Below, piece after piece: positions 1 through 7,767 of a DNA stretch of 64,000 nt. Source of the stretch: UBA6168 sp041741095 (GTDB lineage: Bacteria > Bacteroidota > Bacteroidia > Chitinophagales > Saprospiraceae); the NCBI GenBank assembly GCA_041741095.1, contig JBGSKQ010000126.1, positions 1 through 64,000 on the forward strand. The letters run 5' to 3'. The notes below the pieces were generated by a model that was not told the origin of the DNA, ran no database searches, and worked only from the letters and a program-made list of their open reading frames with translations. Each line of letters begins with the position of its first letter. Position 1 is the stretch's first letter. The position numbers and the translations under genes were made by a program.

Positions 1-28
1 GGTGAAAATTGCTAGCGCAATTTTCACC
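1..28. repeat. Perfect short hairpin at window edge
   Basis: Two perfect 12-base arms (GGTGAAAATTGC and its reverse complement) enclose the loop TAGC. It lies downstream of the BatA-like gene, which reads toward it. No T-tract follows on either strand, so it is either a palindromic intergenic element or a factor-assisted terminator. The rest of 29-159 shows no gene. Confidence 0.6.
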
Positions 29-159
29 CCCAAACCCCCATCCGTCCGCAGGTCGGAAAATAAAGAAATTTAGTTTACAGAGTACTTAGTTACAGTACAA
101 AAGCACCGCCGAAAGTAGGGATTCGCCGATGAAATGGGAAAAAATTTACCAAAGCGTTT

Positions 160-1158
160 TTAAGGTATGGCCCGCAACAAAGTATAAAGCAACAACATTT
201 CCATCACCAGCAACTCCACCGCCAGCCAAATAAAGCGGTAAAACTCCTCGCTGTAGCGCTTTACGGTGGTCACTTCTATTTCCCGCTTTTCCAGGCGGTC
301 AATTTCACCATAAATCTTTTCCAAACTGCGCTCGTTGGTGGCCCGGAAGTACTGGCCGCCGGTCATGTCGGCGATTTGCTTCAGCAGTTCTTCGTCAATC
401 TCCACCCTGGCCAACCCAAAAATGTAACGCCCGTCGCTGCGGCGGCTGATGGGCGTCAGTGCTTCACCCTCCCTGCCCACGCCGATGGTATAGACCTTTA
501 CGTTGAATTCCTTGGCAATCTCAGCAGCAGTCAGCGGTTTTACGTAGCCTGCATTGTTCACCCCGTCTGTGAGCAGGATGACCACTTTGCTCTCGGCGTC
601 GCTGTCCTTGATGCGGTTCACCGCCGTGGCCAGGCCCATGCCAATGGCCGTGCCGTCTTCGAGCATCCCGCAGCGCAGGGCATCAATGAAGCCTTTTAAA
701 ATAACATGATCGGTGGTGAGGGGGCATTGGGTAAAAGCCTCGCCGGAAAAGACCGCCAGCCCGATTCGGTCGTACTCCCGCTTGTCCACGAATTCGGCAG
801 CAACCCGTTTGCTCACTTCCAAGCGGTCGGGCTTGAAATCTTGCGCCAGCATACTGCTCGACAGGTCCATTACCAAAAAAATATCAATGCCTTCGGCGGT
901 GATGGTCTCTTCTTTCAAGGTGCGCTGTGGCCGTGCCATCGCCATGATGATGGAGGCAATGGCCAATATGCGCAGCACGGGCAGGTATTTTTGCAGTTCG
1001 CCCCGCCAAGAGCGGAAGCCTTGGGCAGCCTCCAGCGTCGGCATACGAAGGGTAGCATGGTGCCGCTTCCTAAGCTGATAGCGGTAGTAGGCCACTGCTG
1101 GTATGATGAGCAGCAGCAGGAAAAACCAAGGGTGTATGAAGGTGGTGCTACTGTGCAT
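160..1158 (-). CDS. VWA-domain membrane protein, BatA-like
   Basis: This 332-residue membrane-anchored von Willebrand factor A protein is of the Bat (aerotolerance) type. A hydrophobic segment lies at about residues 8-25, a second at 60-75, then the VWA fold with the MIDAS motif D-L-S-S-S at 98-102 and LLTDGVNN further on, and a last membrane segment at the C-terminus. The ATG at 1158 is chosen because it overlaps the end of the upstream gene by 11 bases and places the first membrane helix where the family has it; a longer reading frame would run deep into the neighbour. Bat operons in Bacteroidota usually follow a MoxR ATPase and a DUF58 gene. The exact function is unsettled, and metal-dependent assembly of envelope complexes is an inference from the family. 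Confidence 0.85.
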   Translation of the reverse strand: MHSSTTFIHPWFFLLLLIIPAVAYYRYQLRKRHHATLRMPTLEAAQGFRSWRGELQKYLPVLRILAIASIIMAMARPQRTLKEETITAEGIDIFLVMDLSSSMLAQDFKPDRLEVSKRVAAEFVDKREYDRIGLAVFSGEAFTQCPLTTDHVILKGFIDALRCGMLEDGTAIGMGLATAVNRIKDSDAESKVVILLTDGVNNAGYVKPLTAAEIAKEFNVKVYTIGVGREGEALTPISRRSDGRYIFGLARVEIDEELLKQIADMTGGQYFRATNERSLEKIYGEIDRLEKREIEVTTVKRYSEEFYRFIWLAVELLVMEMLLLYTLLRAIP

Positions 1159-2083
1159 TGATTTCTTCGTTGGGTTCAGGAGCCACCATGGCAGGTTTGG
1201 TTTGGCGTATAAAATCTTCGGCGTAGGCCATCGCCTGATCGTGGTAATCGGCAGGCGGTTCTGCTTTGGCAAATTTCACCAAATCGGCAGTCTGCAAAAG
1301 GCGGGTCAGTTTTTCGGATAGGCTGCCATCAAAGCCCGTTTTTTTTAGTTGCTGCAATATTTCATCAGTAGTTTGTTCCAAAGCTTGTACGGAGTAGCGC
1401 TTTTCCAGGTATTCACGTACGATATAAGTCAGCTCGCTGTGGTAGTTTTTCAGTTCGCCCCGCTGCCAGAGTTTCGCCTCTTTGAGCGTTTTTAACTTTT
1501 GAAACGCTAACTCGTGCGGCGGGATGATAAGGGGCGGCGGCGCTGGTATTTCTTCTTGGCTTTTTTTCTTCCTCGTTGCAAAATACAGCACAGCCAAAAT
1601 CAACAAAGCCACCACAGTACCTATATGCGGCAGGTAATCTTTCCAGTTGGAAGGCTCAGCGATGATGGGCTTGATGTCGGCCAGGGTAGTATCGGCGACG
1701 GGCATTTCTACATAAACCGGGATGTCATTGGTCCTGACAGAGTCCAGTTTTTTGCCATTTTTAAACACCACGGAAATGGGCGGAACCCGCTGGTAGCCGG
1801 AATCCCAGGCCGTAAACACCAATTCCTTGCGCAGCAGGAGCGAACTGCCGCCTTTCAGCGTATCCCATTTCGATTCCGATAAAAATTCAAGCGGGGAGCC
1901 TTCTTTCAGCGAAGGTTTGATGGGCTGCACCACGATGCCGTTTTGCTGGCTCACCTCCACGTGCAAGCGCATGTGATCGCCGATGAGCATGTGCGTACTG
2001 TCCACAGTGGCTTTGGCACTTACCTGTGCAGCAGTAGTTTTTGTTAAAAAAACAGCTATGGCAATTATGAAAAAAAGGCGCAT
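1148..2083 (-). CDS. Membrane protein of the Bat operon (BatD/DUF4381-like)
   Basis: A 311-residue protein with an N-terminal signal peptide (about residues 1-19, ending TTAAQ), an extracytoplasmic beta-rich domain to about residue 150, one transmembrane helix near residues 153-172 followed by KKK, and a cytoplasmic helical tail of about 130 residues. This topology and its position immediately before a BatA-like VWA gene fit the BatD/DUF4381-type partner of the Bacteroidota Bat operon. The two genes overlap, so they are translationally coupled. I infer membership from topology and context; no catalytic motif is visible. Confidence 0.7.
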   Translation of the reverse strand: MRLFFIIAIAVFLTKTTAAQVSAKATVDSTHMLIGDHMRLHVEVSQQNGIVVQPIKPSLKEGSPLEFLSESKWDTLKGGSSLLLRKELVFTAWDSGYQRVPPISVVFKNGKKLDSVRTNDIPVYVEMPVADTTLADIKPIIAEPSNWKDYLPHIGTVVALLILAVLYFATRKKKSQEEIPAPPPLIIPPHELAFQKLKTLKEAKLWQRGELKNYHSELTYIVREYLEKRYSVQALEQTTDEILQQLKKTGFDGSLSEKLTRLLQTADLVKFAKAEPPADYHDQAMAYAEDFIRQTKPAMVAPEPNEEINAQ

Positions 2084-2123
2084 CGGGCAATTACTTTCCT
2101 GTGGTTTCCATCGTTTCGGGGGC

Positions 2124-2131
2124 CAAAATTA
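2124..2131 (-). promoter_or_regulatory. -7 element TAATTTTG for the Bat genes
   Basis: On the minus strand this reads TAATTTTG, matching the Bacteroidota -7 consensus TAnnTTTG. It lies about 41 bases upstream of the ATG at 2083. No convincing -33 TTG was found at the usual distance. Confidence 0.45.
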
Positions 2132-2374
2132 TACAAAACACGGATGTTTTGTCGGGCCGCATCTTTCACATCCCTGATAACGCAAATTTTGCCTCAAAAA
2201 TGTAAACCGAAACTTTTGAGAAAACGCTTTCCCGCTGGCCTTGTTCCCAGCGCCACCCTTCGAGCCTGTTATCTTGCCTCCTTTCTTTAACTAGGTACGG
2301 GTCGCTTGTCATTGCCGAAGGCAAAACGCAAAGTCACGGATGCGATAAAATATTACACTTTAGCCATTGAGCAA
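2132..2374. other. Intergenic stretch without a gene
   Basis: Between the Bat promoter region and a palindromic repeat I see no coding frame with protein-like composition and no strong hairpin. Confidence 0.5.
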
Positions 2375-2423
2375 CGGCGGCGTAAACGCCTCACGCCGGG
2401 ACAGCGTGAACGCTGTGCTACCC
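2375..2423. repeat. Palindromic repeat, family A (GCGTAAACGC / ACAGCGT-ACGCTGT)
   Basis: The element contains two small palindromes, GGCGTAAACGCC and ACAGCGTGAACGCTGT, and ends in GTGCTACC. A related, longer element lies at 40468-40567. The terminal CTA (2418-2420) is the TAG stop codon of the minus-strand ABC ATPase, so the repeat supplies that gene's stop. Confidence 0.75.
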
Positions 2424-3113
2424 CGCCAGCGCCCCATGCTCCACCCGCTCGTCCGTGTCCACCCAGCCGTCGAGCAGGTTGACGATGCGGGTGCCGTATT
2501 GGGCGTTTTTTTCCGAGTGCGTCACTTGGATGATGGTCACGCCTTCGCCGTGCAATTTTTTGAACAAATCCATGATCATCTCGCCCTGCGAGGTGTGGAG
2601 GTTGCCCGTCGGCTCATCGGCCAGCAGGAGTTTGGGCTTGGAAATGATGGCACGTGCCACACCGACCAATTGCTGCTGCCCGCCCGAAAGTTGGCTGGGG
2701 AACAGGTCTTTTTTCGCCACGATGTTGAAGCGGTCGAGGATGTCGGCCACCATGCTCTTGCGCTCGGAGCTTTTTACGTTGCGGTAGAGCAGCGGCGTTT
2801 CGATGTTTTCATACACGGTCAGTTCGTCAATGAGGTGGTAGGCCTGAAAGACAAAGCCCATGTAGTGCTTGTGCAGTTCGTTGCGCTTGCGCTCGTTGAA
2901 CTTGTGTACCGGCTCGTCAAAGAAATGGTACTCGCCGCCCGACGGCTCTTCCAACATCCCGATGATGTTGAGCAGGGTGGACTTGCCTGCCCCGCTCGGC
3001 CCCATGATGGTGATGAATTCGCCCTCCTTTATTTCGAGGTTGATGTTTTTCAGGACGTAGGTTTTGTTCAAACCGTTTTTGTAAAACCTTTCAATGCCTT
3101 TTAAGACGATCAT
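2418..3113 (-). CDS. ABC transporter ATP-binding protein, LolD/MacB type
   Basis: A 231-residue ATPase. The Walker A motif GPSGAGKST lies at about residues 36-44, the signature LSGGQQQ near 140, and Walker B LLLADEPTG near 160, followed by a switch histidine (VTHS). Length and sequence match the LolD/FtsE/MacB class that powers permeases with extracytoplasmic domains. The ATG at 3113 starts the protein two residues before the first beta strand; a longer frame continues upstream to 3365 but runs through a palindromic repeat and is not protein-like. The likely partner is the LolC/E-type permease at 4102-5319 on the same strand, separated by a YdeI-like gene. The stop codon lies inside a repeated palindrome. 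Confidence 0.88.
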   Translation of the reverse strand: MIVLKGIERFYKNGLNKTYVLKNINLEIKEGEFITIMGPSGAGKSTLLNIIGMLEEPSGGEYHFFDEPVHKFNERKRNELHKHYMGFVFQAYHLIDELTVYENIETPLLYRNVKSSERKSMVADILDRFNIVAKKDLFPSQLSGGQQQLVGVARAIISKPKLLLADEPTGNLHTSQGEMIMDLFKKLHGEGVTIIQVTHSEKNAQYGTRIVNLLDGWVDTDERVEHGALAG

Positions 3114-3205
3114 CTGATTTTGTTTTGAAATTGTAGAGAAGTGAGAGGTTGGGAAAGAATGAGAGATAGCACTTAGAAACTGTATTAAAACTACAAAACC
3201 TCCAT

Positions 3206-3286
3206 GAGAGGGCGGGTTATTAAACCCGCCAGTTTGGGTTCTTTGCCTTGAAATGCCTACCAGCGGGTTTGATAACCCGCTCTCCC
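3206..3286. repeat. Pair of inverted palindromic units (GCGGGTT-AACCCGC)
   Basis: Two palindromes, GGCGGGTTATTAAACCCGCC (3211-3230) and GCGGGTTTGATAACCCGC (3263-3280), are each flanked by a GAGAG/CTCTC stretch and lie in opposite orientation, as in REP/BIME elements. They occupy the 418-base gap between the YdeI-like gene and the ABC ATPase, which otherwise shows no gene. Confidence 0.7.
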
Positions 3287-3531
3287 AGAAAGCACCGACG
3301 AATTTTAAAACAGTTTTTTTAGCATCAATTTTTTGCGACCCAGTTTTTTTTCCACAACAACTCACGGCTCAATATTATCGAAAGCCAAACAACAAAGACA
3401 GGACAACGCCTATGCCAGTGGCACTAAGTTGCTGTTTTTCAAAATTTTATCAAAATTAAGGGCCACAAAATTTGTGCAGTGGCGGACGCCGGGTGTTCGA
3501 TAGCGGACAGTAGCTGGCAGTTTTTTCTCCA

Positions 3532-4062
3532 TTATTGCCACTCCCTATTGGCGGTTTTCAGGTCTTCGTTCAGGCGTTTGAAATCAATTTTGCCGCCATT
3601 TACTTTCAAATGTTCAATGCACACCACGGCCCTTTTGAGCCTTGTTTCGGAAGTTTTGGGCGAGCCGACGATGTAGAGCAGGTTGCGCTGCTTGCCGGGA
3701 GTGAGGGCGTGGAAAAGGCGGTTGCCCTCGTCGTCCTGTTGCATCAATTCGGCCATTTCTTCGGGCATGGGCAGGCCGTATTGGCTGTCGTCTTTGCGGA
3801 TGGAGGCCGTCACTGCGTCGCCGATGTTCAGTTTGAGTTTGTCCCGCAGTTTTTTGTTGATATTGATAAAATAGCCGCCTTCGCCCTTGGGCATCAAGGC
3901 GCACTGGAATTCTTCCGTTCCGTTCAGGGTGCAGACGACCCGTTTTTCTTTTTCGCCGATAAATGGTTCACATATCGCCTCCGGCACCAAGATGTAGTAA
4001 AACCAGAGGTTGGAGTCGAATTTTTGCAAAATGGCCGTGAATTCCGGGCTTTGATTTTCCAT
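3532..4062 (-). CDS. DUF1905 / YdeI-OmdA family protein
   Basis: A 176-residue soluble protein with two parts: a DUF1905-like beta domain at about residues 8-95 (with LNGTEEFQCALMP and the stretch KLRDKLKLNIGDAV), and a C-terminal YdeI/OmdA-type region with LTPGKQRNLLYIV and KTSETRLKRA. The family is named after Bacillus YdeI and OmpD-associated proteins; its biochemical role is not established. It starts 39 bases after the permease stop and is probably cotranscribed with it, placing it between the two halves of a Lol-like ABC transporter. No signal peptide is present. Confidence 0.82.
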   Translation of the reverse strand: MENQSPEFTAILQKFDSNLWFYYILVPEAICEPFIGEKEKRVVCTLNGTEEFQCALMPKGEGGYFININKKLRDKLKLNIGDAVTASIRKDDSQYGLPMPEEMAELMQQDDEGNRLFHALTPGKQRNLLYIVGSPKTSETRLKRAVVCIEHLKVNGGKIDFKRLNEDLKTANREWQ

Positions 4063-4101
4063 GGAAAAAACAATGTGAAAGGTGAAATTTCTTGAAGTGG
4101 A

Positions 4102-5319
4102 TTATTCCTCCCGCAGCAGGGCAGGTACCCGTTTTGCCCGCAAGGCGGCAGGCACGGAGGCCAGGAAGCCGATGACCAGTACGATGGCCACCACTGCCAG
4201 CATGTCCACAAAGCGCATACTGATGGGGTAGGCATTCACCACAAAGCCTTCGGGGATGGGTACGATGCCATAAGCTTTTTGTACAAAATACAGCGTCAGC
4301 GCCACGACGAAGCCGATGCCCAGGCCCAGAGTGCAAAGCAGCAGGCCCTCGCTCAGGAAGATATTCTGCACCGTGCGGTCGGTGGCGCCCATGCTCTTCA
4401 GGATAGCGATGTCGCCCTTTTTTTCCAAAACAATCATCCACAGGGAGCCGATAATGTTGAAGGCGACCATGACCAGGGTAAGGCTGAGGATGGCGAAGCT
4501 CATCCACTTTTCGATGTTCATCAGTTTCAAAAAAGACTCGTCCTGCTGGTAGCGGTCTTTTACCTGAAAATCCGGCCCCAGGATCTGTTTCAAGGACTGG
4601 ATAGTTTTTTCGGGATCGGCACCAGGTTTGAGTTTTATTTCGATGGCGCTCACTTCGTCGTAAGCCGAGAGGAGTTCCCTTGCGAAGTCGAGCGACACCA
4701 AAATGTATTGGTTGTCAAAATCCTGCTGTATCTTAAAACTGCCCGCCGGATAGACGAAGCGTTTCCTGAAATCTTGCTCCGGGTTGATGGAGTTGCCCCG
4801 TTTGGCCATATAAATATTGAGGAGTTCAAACGGATCGTCCACGTCCACCTGGAGTTTGTTCCTCATGCCGCCGCCGAGCACGGCCATGTTGCGGTCTTCC
4901 TCTTTGAGTCTGAAAATCCCTTCAAAAATCGTGGAATCAATGCCCGTCACTTGCTTGTACAGGCTGTCCACGCCTTTCAGGGTGCCAAAATCCTGGCTTT
5001 CACGGTATTCAAAAAAAGCCACCTCCTCCAGTGTCTGCGAAATAACGTCCACTCCCGCCAGCGCCTTTATCTCATCAAGCTTCAAGGAATCCGGGATAAA
5101 AGTCTTGCCCACCGTGGCCGTTATTTTTACATCGGGATTAAAACGGCTGAACAGTCCCAGGATCAAATCCTCAAAACCATTGAACACACTCAGCACCAAC
5201 ACCAGCGCAGCAGTGCCAATGGTGATTCCCAACACGGAGATGCCCGTGATGATGTTGATGGCGTTGGTGGATTTTTTGGCCAACAAATAACGCCGGGCTA
5301 TTTTGAGCGGAAGATTCAA
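4102..5319 (-). CDS. Lipoprotein-releasing ABC permease, LolC/LolE type
   Basis: A 405-residue FtsX-superfamily permease. It has one N-terminal helix (about residues 22-48), a large extracytoplasmic MacB-like domain (50-265), and three C-terminal helices (about 272-300, 320-348, 368-395). The start codon is TTG at 5319: the family's usual N-terminus MNLPxxIARRYL begins exactly there, and no in-frame ATG is available upstream. It probably extracts outer-membrane lipoproteins from the inner membrane with the ATPase at 2418-3113. A single LolC/E gene is typical for Bacteroidota, where the permease may act as a homodimer. A divergent promoter lies upstream. Confidence 0.88.
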   Translation of the reverse strand: MNLPLKIARRYLLAKKSTNAINIITGISVLGITIGTAALVLVLSVFNGFEDLILGLFSRFNPDVKITATVGKTFIPDSLKLDEIKALAGVDVISQTLEEVAFFEYRESQDFGTLKGVDSLYKQVTGIDSTIFEGIFRLKEEDRNMAVLGGGMRNKLQVDVDDPFELLNIYMAKRGNSINPEQDFRKRFVYPAGSFKIQQDFDNQYILVSLDFARELLSAYDEVSAIEIKLKPGADPEKTIQSLKQILGPDFQVKDRYQQDESFLKLMNIEKWMSFAILSLTLVMVAFNIIGSLWMIVLEKKGDIAILKSMGATDRTVQNIFLSEGLLLCTLGLGIGFVVALTLYFVQKAYGIVPIPEGFVVNAYPISMRFVDMLAVVAIVLVIGFLASVPAALRAKRVPALLREE

Positions 5320-5326
5320 ATTTTTA

Positions 5327-5356
5327 ATGATGAACTATAAACGATGAACTATGAAC
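5327..5356. repeat. Heptad array, unit ATGAACT / GTTCATC type
   Basis: Tandem 7-base units (ATGAACT, ATAAACG, ATGAACT, ATGAAC) begin about 8 bases upstream of the TTG start of the permease and would lie in its leader. It is one of five arrays of the same unit in the window. Confidence 0.7.
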
Positions 5357-5369
5357 GGGCATAGCATCG

Positions 5370-5377
5370 CAAAGCTA
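5370..5377 (-). promoter_or_regulatory. -7 element TAGCTTTG for the permease gene
   Basis: Minus-strand TAGCTTTG fits TAnnTTTG and lies 51 bases upstream of the TTG start at 5319. It sits back to back with a plus-strand element at 5386-5393. Confidence 0.5.
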
Positions 5378-5385
5378 TCAAAAAC

Positions 5386-5393
5386 TAACTTTG
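5386..5393 (+). promoter_or_regulatory. -7 element TAACTTTG for the oxidoreductase gene
   Basis: TAACTTTG matches TAnnTTTG and lies 55 bases before the GTG start at 5448. Together with 5370-5377 it forms a compact divergent promoter. Confidence 0.5.
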
Positions 5394-5408
5394 CCCGTGA
5401 CTGCCCTC

Positions 5409-5436
5409 ATTCATCCTTCATAGTTCATAGTTCATA
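5409..5436. repeat. Heptad array, unit TTCATAG
   Basis: Four 7-base units (TTCATCC, TTCATAG, TTCATAG, TTCATAA) lie in the leader of the oxidoreductase gene. They belong to the same family as the array at 5327-5356, in the opposite orientation. Confidence 0.7.
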
Positions 5437-5447
5437 ATTAAAAAAAA

Positions 5448-6389
5448 GTGCGGCAAATACAAGTACATCGCTACGGCGGCCCGGAAGTGCTGCAAATCAT
5501 GGAAGTCGAAAAGCCTATTATTTCCAGTTGGGAAGTGCTGGTGCAGGTGAAATATGCCTCTGCCAACCCAAAGGATGTTATGCTGCGCAAGGGCAAAATG
5601 AAGCCTTACATGAGCATCAGTTTTCCGGTGAAATTGGGGCAGGATTTTTCCGGCGTGGTGGTGGAGGTGGGCAAAAACGCAGCGCCATTCTGCCCTGGCG
5701 ACCGGGTGTATGGCATGGTCAACCAGCAAAACAACGGCACTTTATCGGAGTATGTCGCCGTGCTGCCCAACGAAATCTGGTACGCCCCCGAAAACCTTGG
5801 TTTTGCAGAAGCCGCCGCCGTCCCCTTGGCGGCACAAACTGCCCTGCAAGCTTTGCAGGTGATTGCTAAAATAAAACCCGGCCAGCGGGTCTGCATCAAT
5901 GGTGCGTCAGGCGGCGTTGGCAGTTTTGCCGTGCAAATAGCCAAAATATTGGGTGCACAAGTCACGGCTATTTCCAGTGAAAAAAATCACGAGCTGCTGC
6001 GGTCGCTTGGAGCCGACGAGCTAGTGGACTACAAAGCCACGCCGCCCGAATCCATGCAGGGCCGTTTCGATGTTTTTTTTGATGTTTTTGGCAACCAAAC
6101 CCATCCAAAAGTGAAACACCTACTGGGACGGGAAGGCTGGTACATCACCACTGTGCCGAACTTCCGCAGCATCTTAAACACGTTTTTTGCTTTGATAAAA
6201 ATGGGCAAATCACGCCTCGTGGTGGTGGAGTCGTACAGCGATGATTTGAAATTGCTGAAAACCTGGATTGAGGAAGGCAAATTGAAACCTATCATCGAAG
6301 CAGAATTTCCCCTGCAAAGGATCGCAGAAGCACATCAGCGTATTGAAACAAAACGTACAGTAGGAAAGATAGTGGTGAAGGTGGGTTGA
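5448..6389 (+). CDS. NAD(P)-dependent quinone oxidoreductase-like (MDR family)
   Basis: A 313-residue medium-chain dehydrogenase/reductase of the zinc-less quinone-oxidoreductase branch. It has the N-terminal GroES-like fold (residues 1-120, with GQDFSGVVVEVG and GDRVYG) and a Rossmann domain with INGASGGVGSFAVQIAK at about 150-166. The cysteine and histidine ligands of zinc alcohol dehydrogenases are absent. The start is GTG at 5448, preceded by an A-rich leader; no ATG exists nearby in frame. The substrate cannot be assigned. Confidence 0.85.
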   Translation: MRQIQVHRYGGPEVLQIMEVEKPIISSWEVLVQVKYASANPKDVMLRKGKMKPYMSISFPVKLGQDFSGVVVEVGKNAAPFCPGDRVYGMVNQQNNGTLSEYVAVLPNEIWYAPENLGFAEAAAVPLAAQTALQALQVIAKIKPGQRVCINGASGGVGSFAVQIAKILGAQVTAISSEKNHELLRSLGADELVDYKATPPESMQGRFDVFFDVFGNQTHPKVKHLLGREGWYITTVPNFRSILNTFFALIKMGKSRLVVVESYSDDLKLLKTWIEEGKLKPIIEAEFPLQRIAEAHQRIETKRTVGKIVVKVG

Positions 6390-6396
6390 CGAAGCT

Positions 6397-7080
6397 TCAA
6401 ATACTTTTAAAAATAGTCCACAAAATCTTGTGCCCGGCGAGGATGCTGCCCTTCACCGTGCCGGAAACTTTGGAGACGCCCACCCTGCGGCGGTAGTCCA
6501 CCGATACTTCCGTACATTTTAGTTTTTGCTTCGCCGCTTTCACCTGCATTTCCACCGTCCAGCCGTAGTTTTTGTCCTGCATGTTCAGCGCCAATAACTT
6601 ATCCCAACGAATCGCCCGAAAAGGGCCGAGGTCAGTAAATTGGTAGGCAAAAAACAGGCGTATCAGGTTGGTGGCCAGCCAGTTGCCAAAAATCTGTTGC
6701 GGCTGCATGGCACCCCGTTCCAGGCGGCCCAGCGCCCGTGAGCCAATGACCATGTCGAAATTTTCTTCCAAAATAGGCCACAGCACCGCAAGCATCTGCT
6801 CCGGGTGGTCGGAGTAGTCGCCATCAAGGAAAACCACGATGTCGGGTTGTTCAGCTTCAGGCTTTTTTTGCAAATATTCCACCGCTTTCAGGCAGGCGTT
6901 GCCGTAGCCGGGCAGGGGTTGGTCAACGACGGTAGCGCCATGCGCCCGGGCCACTTCTGCGGTGCGGTCACGGCTGCCATTGTTGCTTACAATGACTTCC
7001 TGAACCAAGCCTTTAGGGATATCATCGATCACCAGCCCGATGGACTGTTCCTCGTTCCAGGCGGGGATGATGACAGCGAT
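6397..7080 (-). CDS. Family 2 glycosyltransferase, 5' end without a normal start
   Basis: A DPM1-like GT2 glycosyltransferase. The frame carries the N-terminal strand IAVIIPAWNEEQSIG (from 7080), VSNNGSRDRT, the nucleotide-binding DGD in VVFLDGDYSDHPEQM, and the C-terminal YRRRVGVSKVSG loop. The first conventional start is a GTG at 7032, but it would remove the first beta strand and the NEE motif. Between the in-frame stop at 7135-7133 and 7032 there is no ATG, GTG, TTG or CTG other than that GTG. The protein therefore uses a non-standard start (ATA or ATC), is expressed N-terminally truncated, or is a recent pseudogene. A low-complexity GGATGG stretch covers the missing 5' end. Confidence 0.7.
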   Translation of the reverse strand: MAVIIPAWNEEQSIGLVIDDIPKGLVQEVIVSNNGSRDRTAEVARAHGATVVDQPLPGYGNACLKAVEYLQKKPEAEQPDIVVFLDGDYSDHPEQMLAVLWPILEENFDMVIGSRALGRLERGAMQPQQIFGNWLATNLIRLFFAYQFTDLGPFRAIRWDKLLALNMQDKNYGWTVEMQVKAAKQKLKCTEVSVDYRRRVGVSKVSGTVKGSILAGHKILWTIFKSI

Positions 7081-7162
7081 ATTTGGTGATGGATGGATGG
7101 TTATATTGTTGGATGGTTGGGTGGGCGGCGAAGTTCAGGAAAAGAAAAGTATGGAAGGGAAT

Positions 7163-7462
7163 TTAAGGTTTCATTTTTTCGGGGTCTTGGCGGGTATCGA
7201 AGATGTCTGAAATTACGACTATGTTGACAGCAACCCTGTAAACAATTTTGTAGTTCCCCTCTACAAGATACCTATGGCCAAGCTCCATGCTCTTCAGGTT
7301 CTCCTCCTCCTGGCCGAGGTTTGGATGAGACTTTAACAGCATCGCTTTTTTGACTATGGCTGACCTGATTCTACGGCCAGTTTTACCCATATTGTGGGAT
7401 TTGTACCTTTCGTATATTCCATCCAAAGCCCGCCTTGCAGGAAGTGTAAAAATGACTTTCAT
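7163..7462 (-). CDS. RelE/ParE-family toxin
   Basis: A 99-residue protein with the RelE/ParE layout: MKVIFTLPARRAL strand and helix, a basic middle helix, then LGHRYLVEGNYKIVYRV and the closing strands VVISDIFDTRQDPEKM. Members either cleave ribosome-bound mRNA or inhibit gyrase; the motif set cannot decide which. Its ATG overlaps the antitoxin stop by four bases (ATGA), which couples their translation. It is intact in length. Confidence 0.87.
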   Translation of the reverse strand: MKVIFTLPARRALDGIYERYKSHNMGKTGRRIRSAIVKKAMLLKSHPNLGQEEENLKSMELGHRYLVEGNYKIVYRVAVNIVVISDIFDTRQDPEKMKP

Positions 7463-7698
7463 TCGATGCCGTATTCTTTTGCAAGTTCGTCTATATCAAT
7501 GACTTCTCCTGCTTCGAATGCCTTTTCCGATTCCAAGGCCCTGGCAATGAGTTCCTCACGGGACATGGGCTTTAGTTCTTGTTCCTTCCCGTTTTTTTCG
7601 TTTTGCTTCCGAAATTCGAGCAACTGCTTCAGCAGTTGCGGGTCTTGCAGATTGGCAAGCCAGACGAGCAAATCCAATTTAACCGATTGAATATCCAT
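7459..7698 (-). CDS. Type II antitoxin partner of the RelE/ParE toxin
   Basis: A 79-residue protein starting MDIQSVKLDLLVWLANL. It is helical, with a charged middle and an acidic C-terminus (VIDIDELAKEYGIE) of the kind that wraps toxins in this class. The ATG at 7698 is preferred to one 14 codons upstream because it gives the family-like N-terminus and lies 40 bases from a strong -7 element. It precedes the toxin with a four-base overlap, the usual order, so autorepression by the complex is expected. Confidence 0.8.
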   Translation of the reverse strand: MDIQSVKLDLLVWLANLQDPQLLKQLLEFRKQNEKNGKEQELKPMSREELIARALESEKAFEAGEVIDIDELAKEYGIE

Positions 7699-7737
7699 AT
7701 TGAAATGTTTAATCCTAAATTGAAATAAAAACGTAGT

Positions 7738-7767
7738 CAAAGATAAACCAATTTTTCCTCACTCCAA
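7738..7767 (-). promoter_or_regulatory. Toxin-antitoxin promoter (TTG - 19 bp - TATCTTTG)
   Basis: On the minus strand TTG (7767-7765) is followed after 19 bases by TATCTTTG (7745-7738), a full match to the Bacteroidota -33/-7 promoter. The antitoxin ATG lies 40 bases further on. Confidence 0.7.

Noticed and set aside
2367..3104. 245-codon plus-strand frame over the ABC ATPase gene
   Set aside because: It is the antisense of a gene with intact Walker and signature motifs; the translation has no motif and begins in a palindromic repeat.
3114..3365. 84-codon N-terminal extension of the ABC ATPase
   Set aside because: It runs through the inverted GCGGGTT palindromes and lacks homologue-like sequence; the family start is the ATG at 3113.
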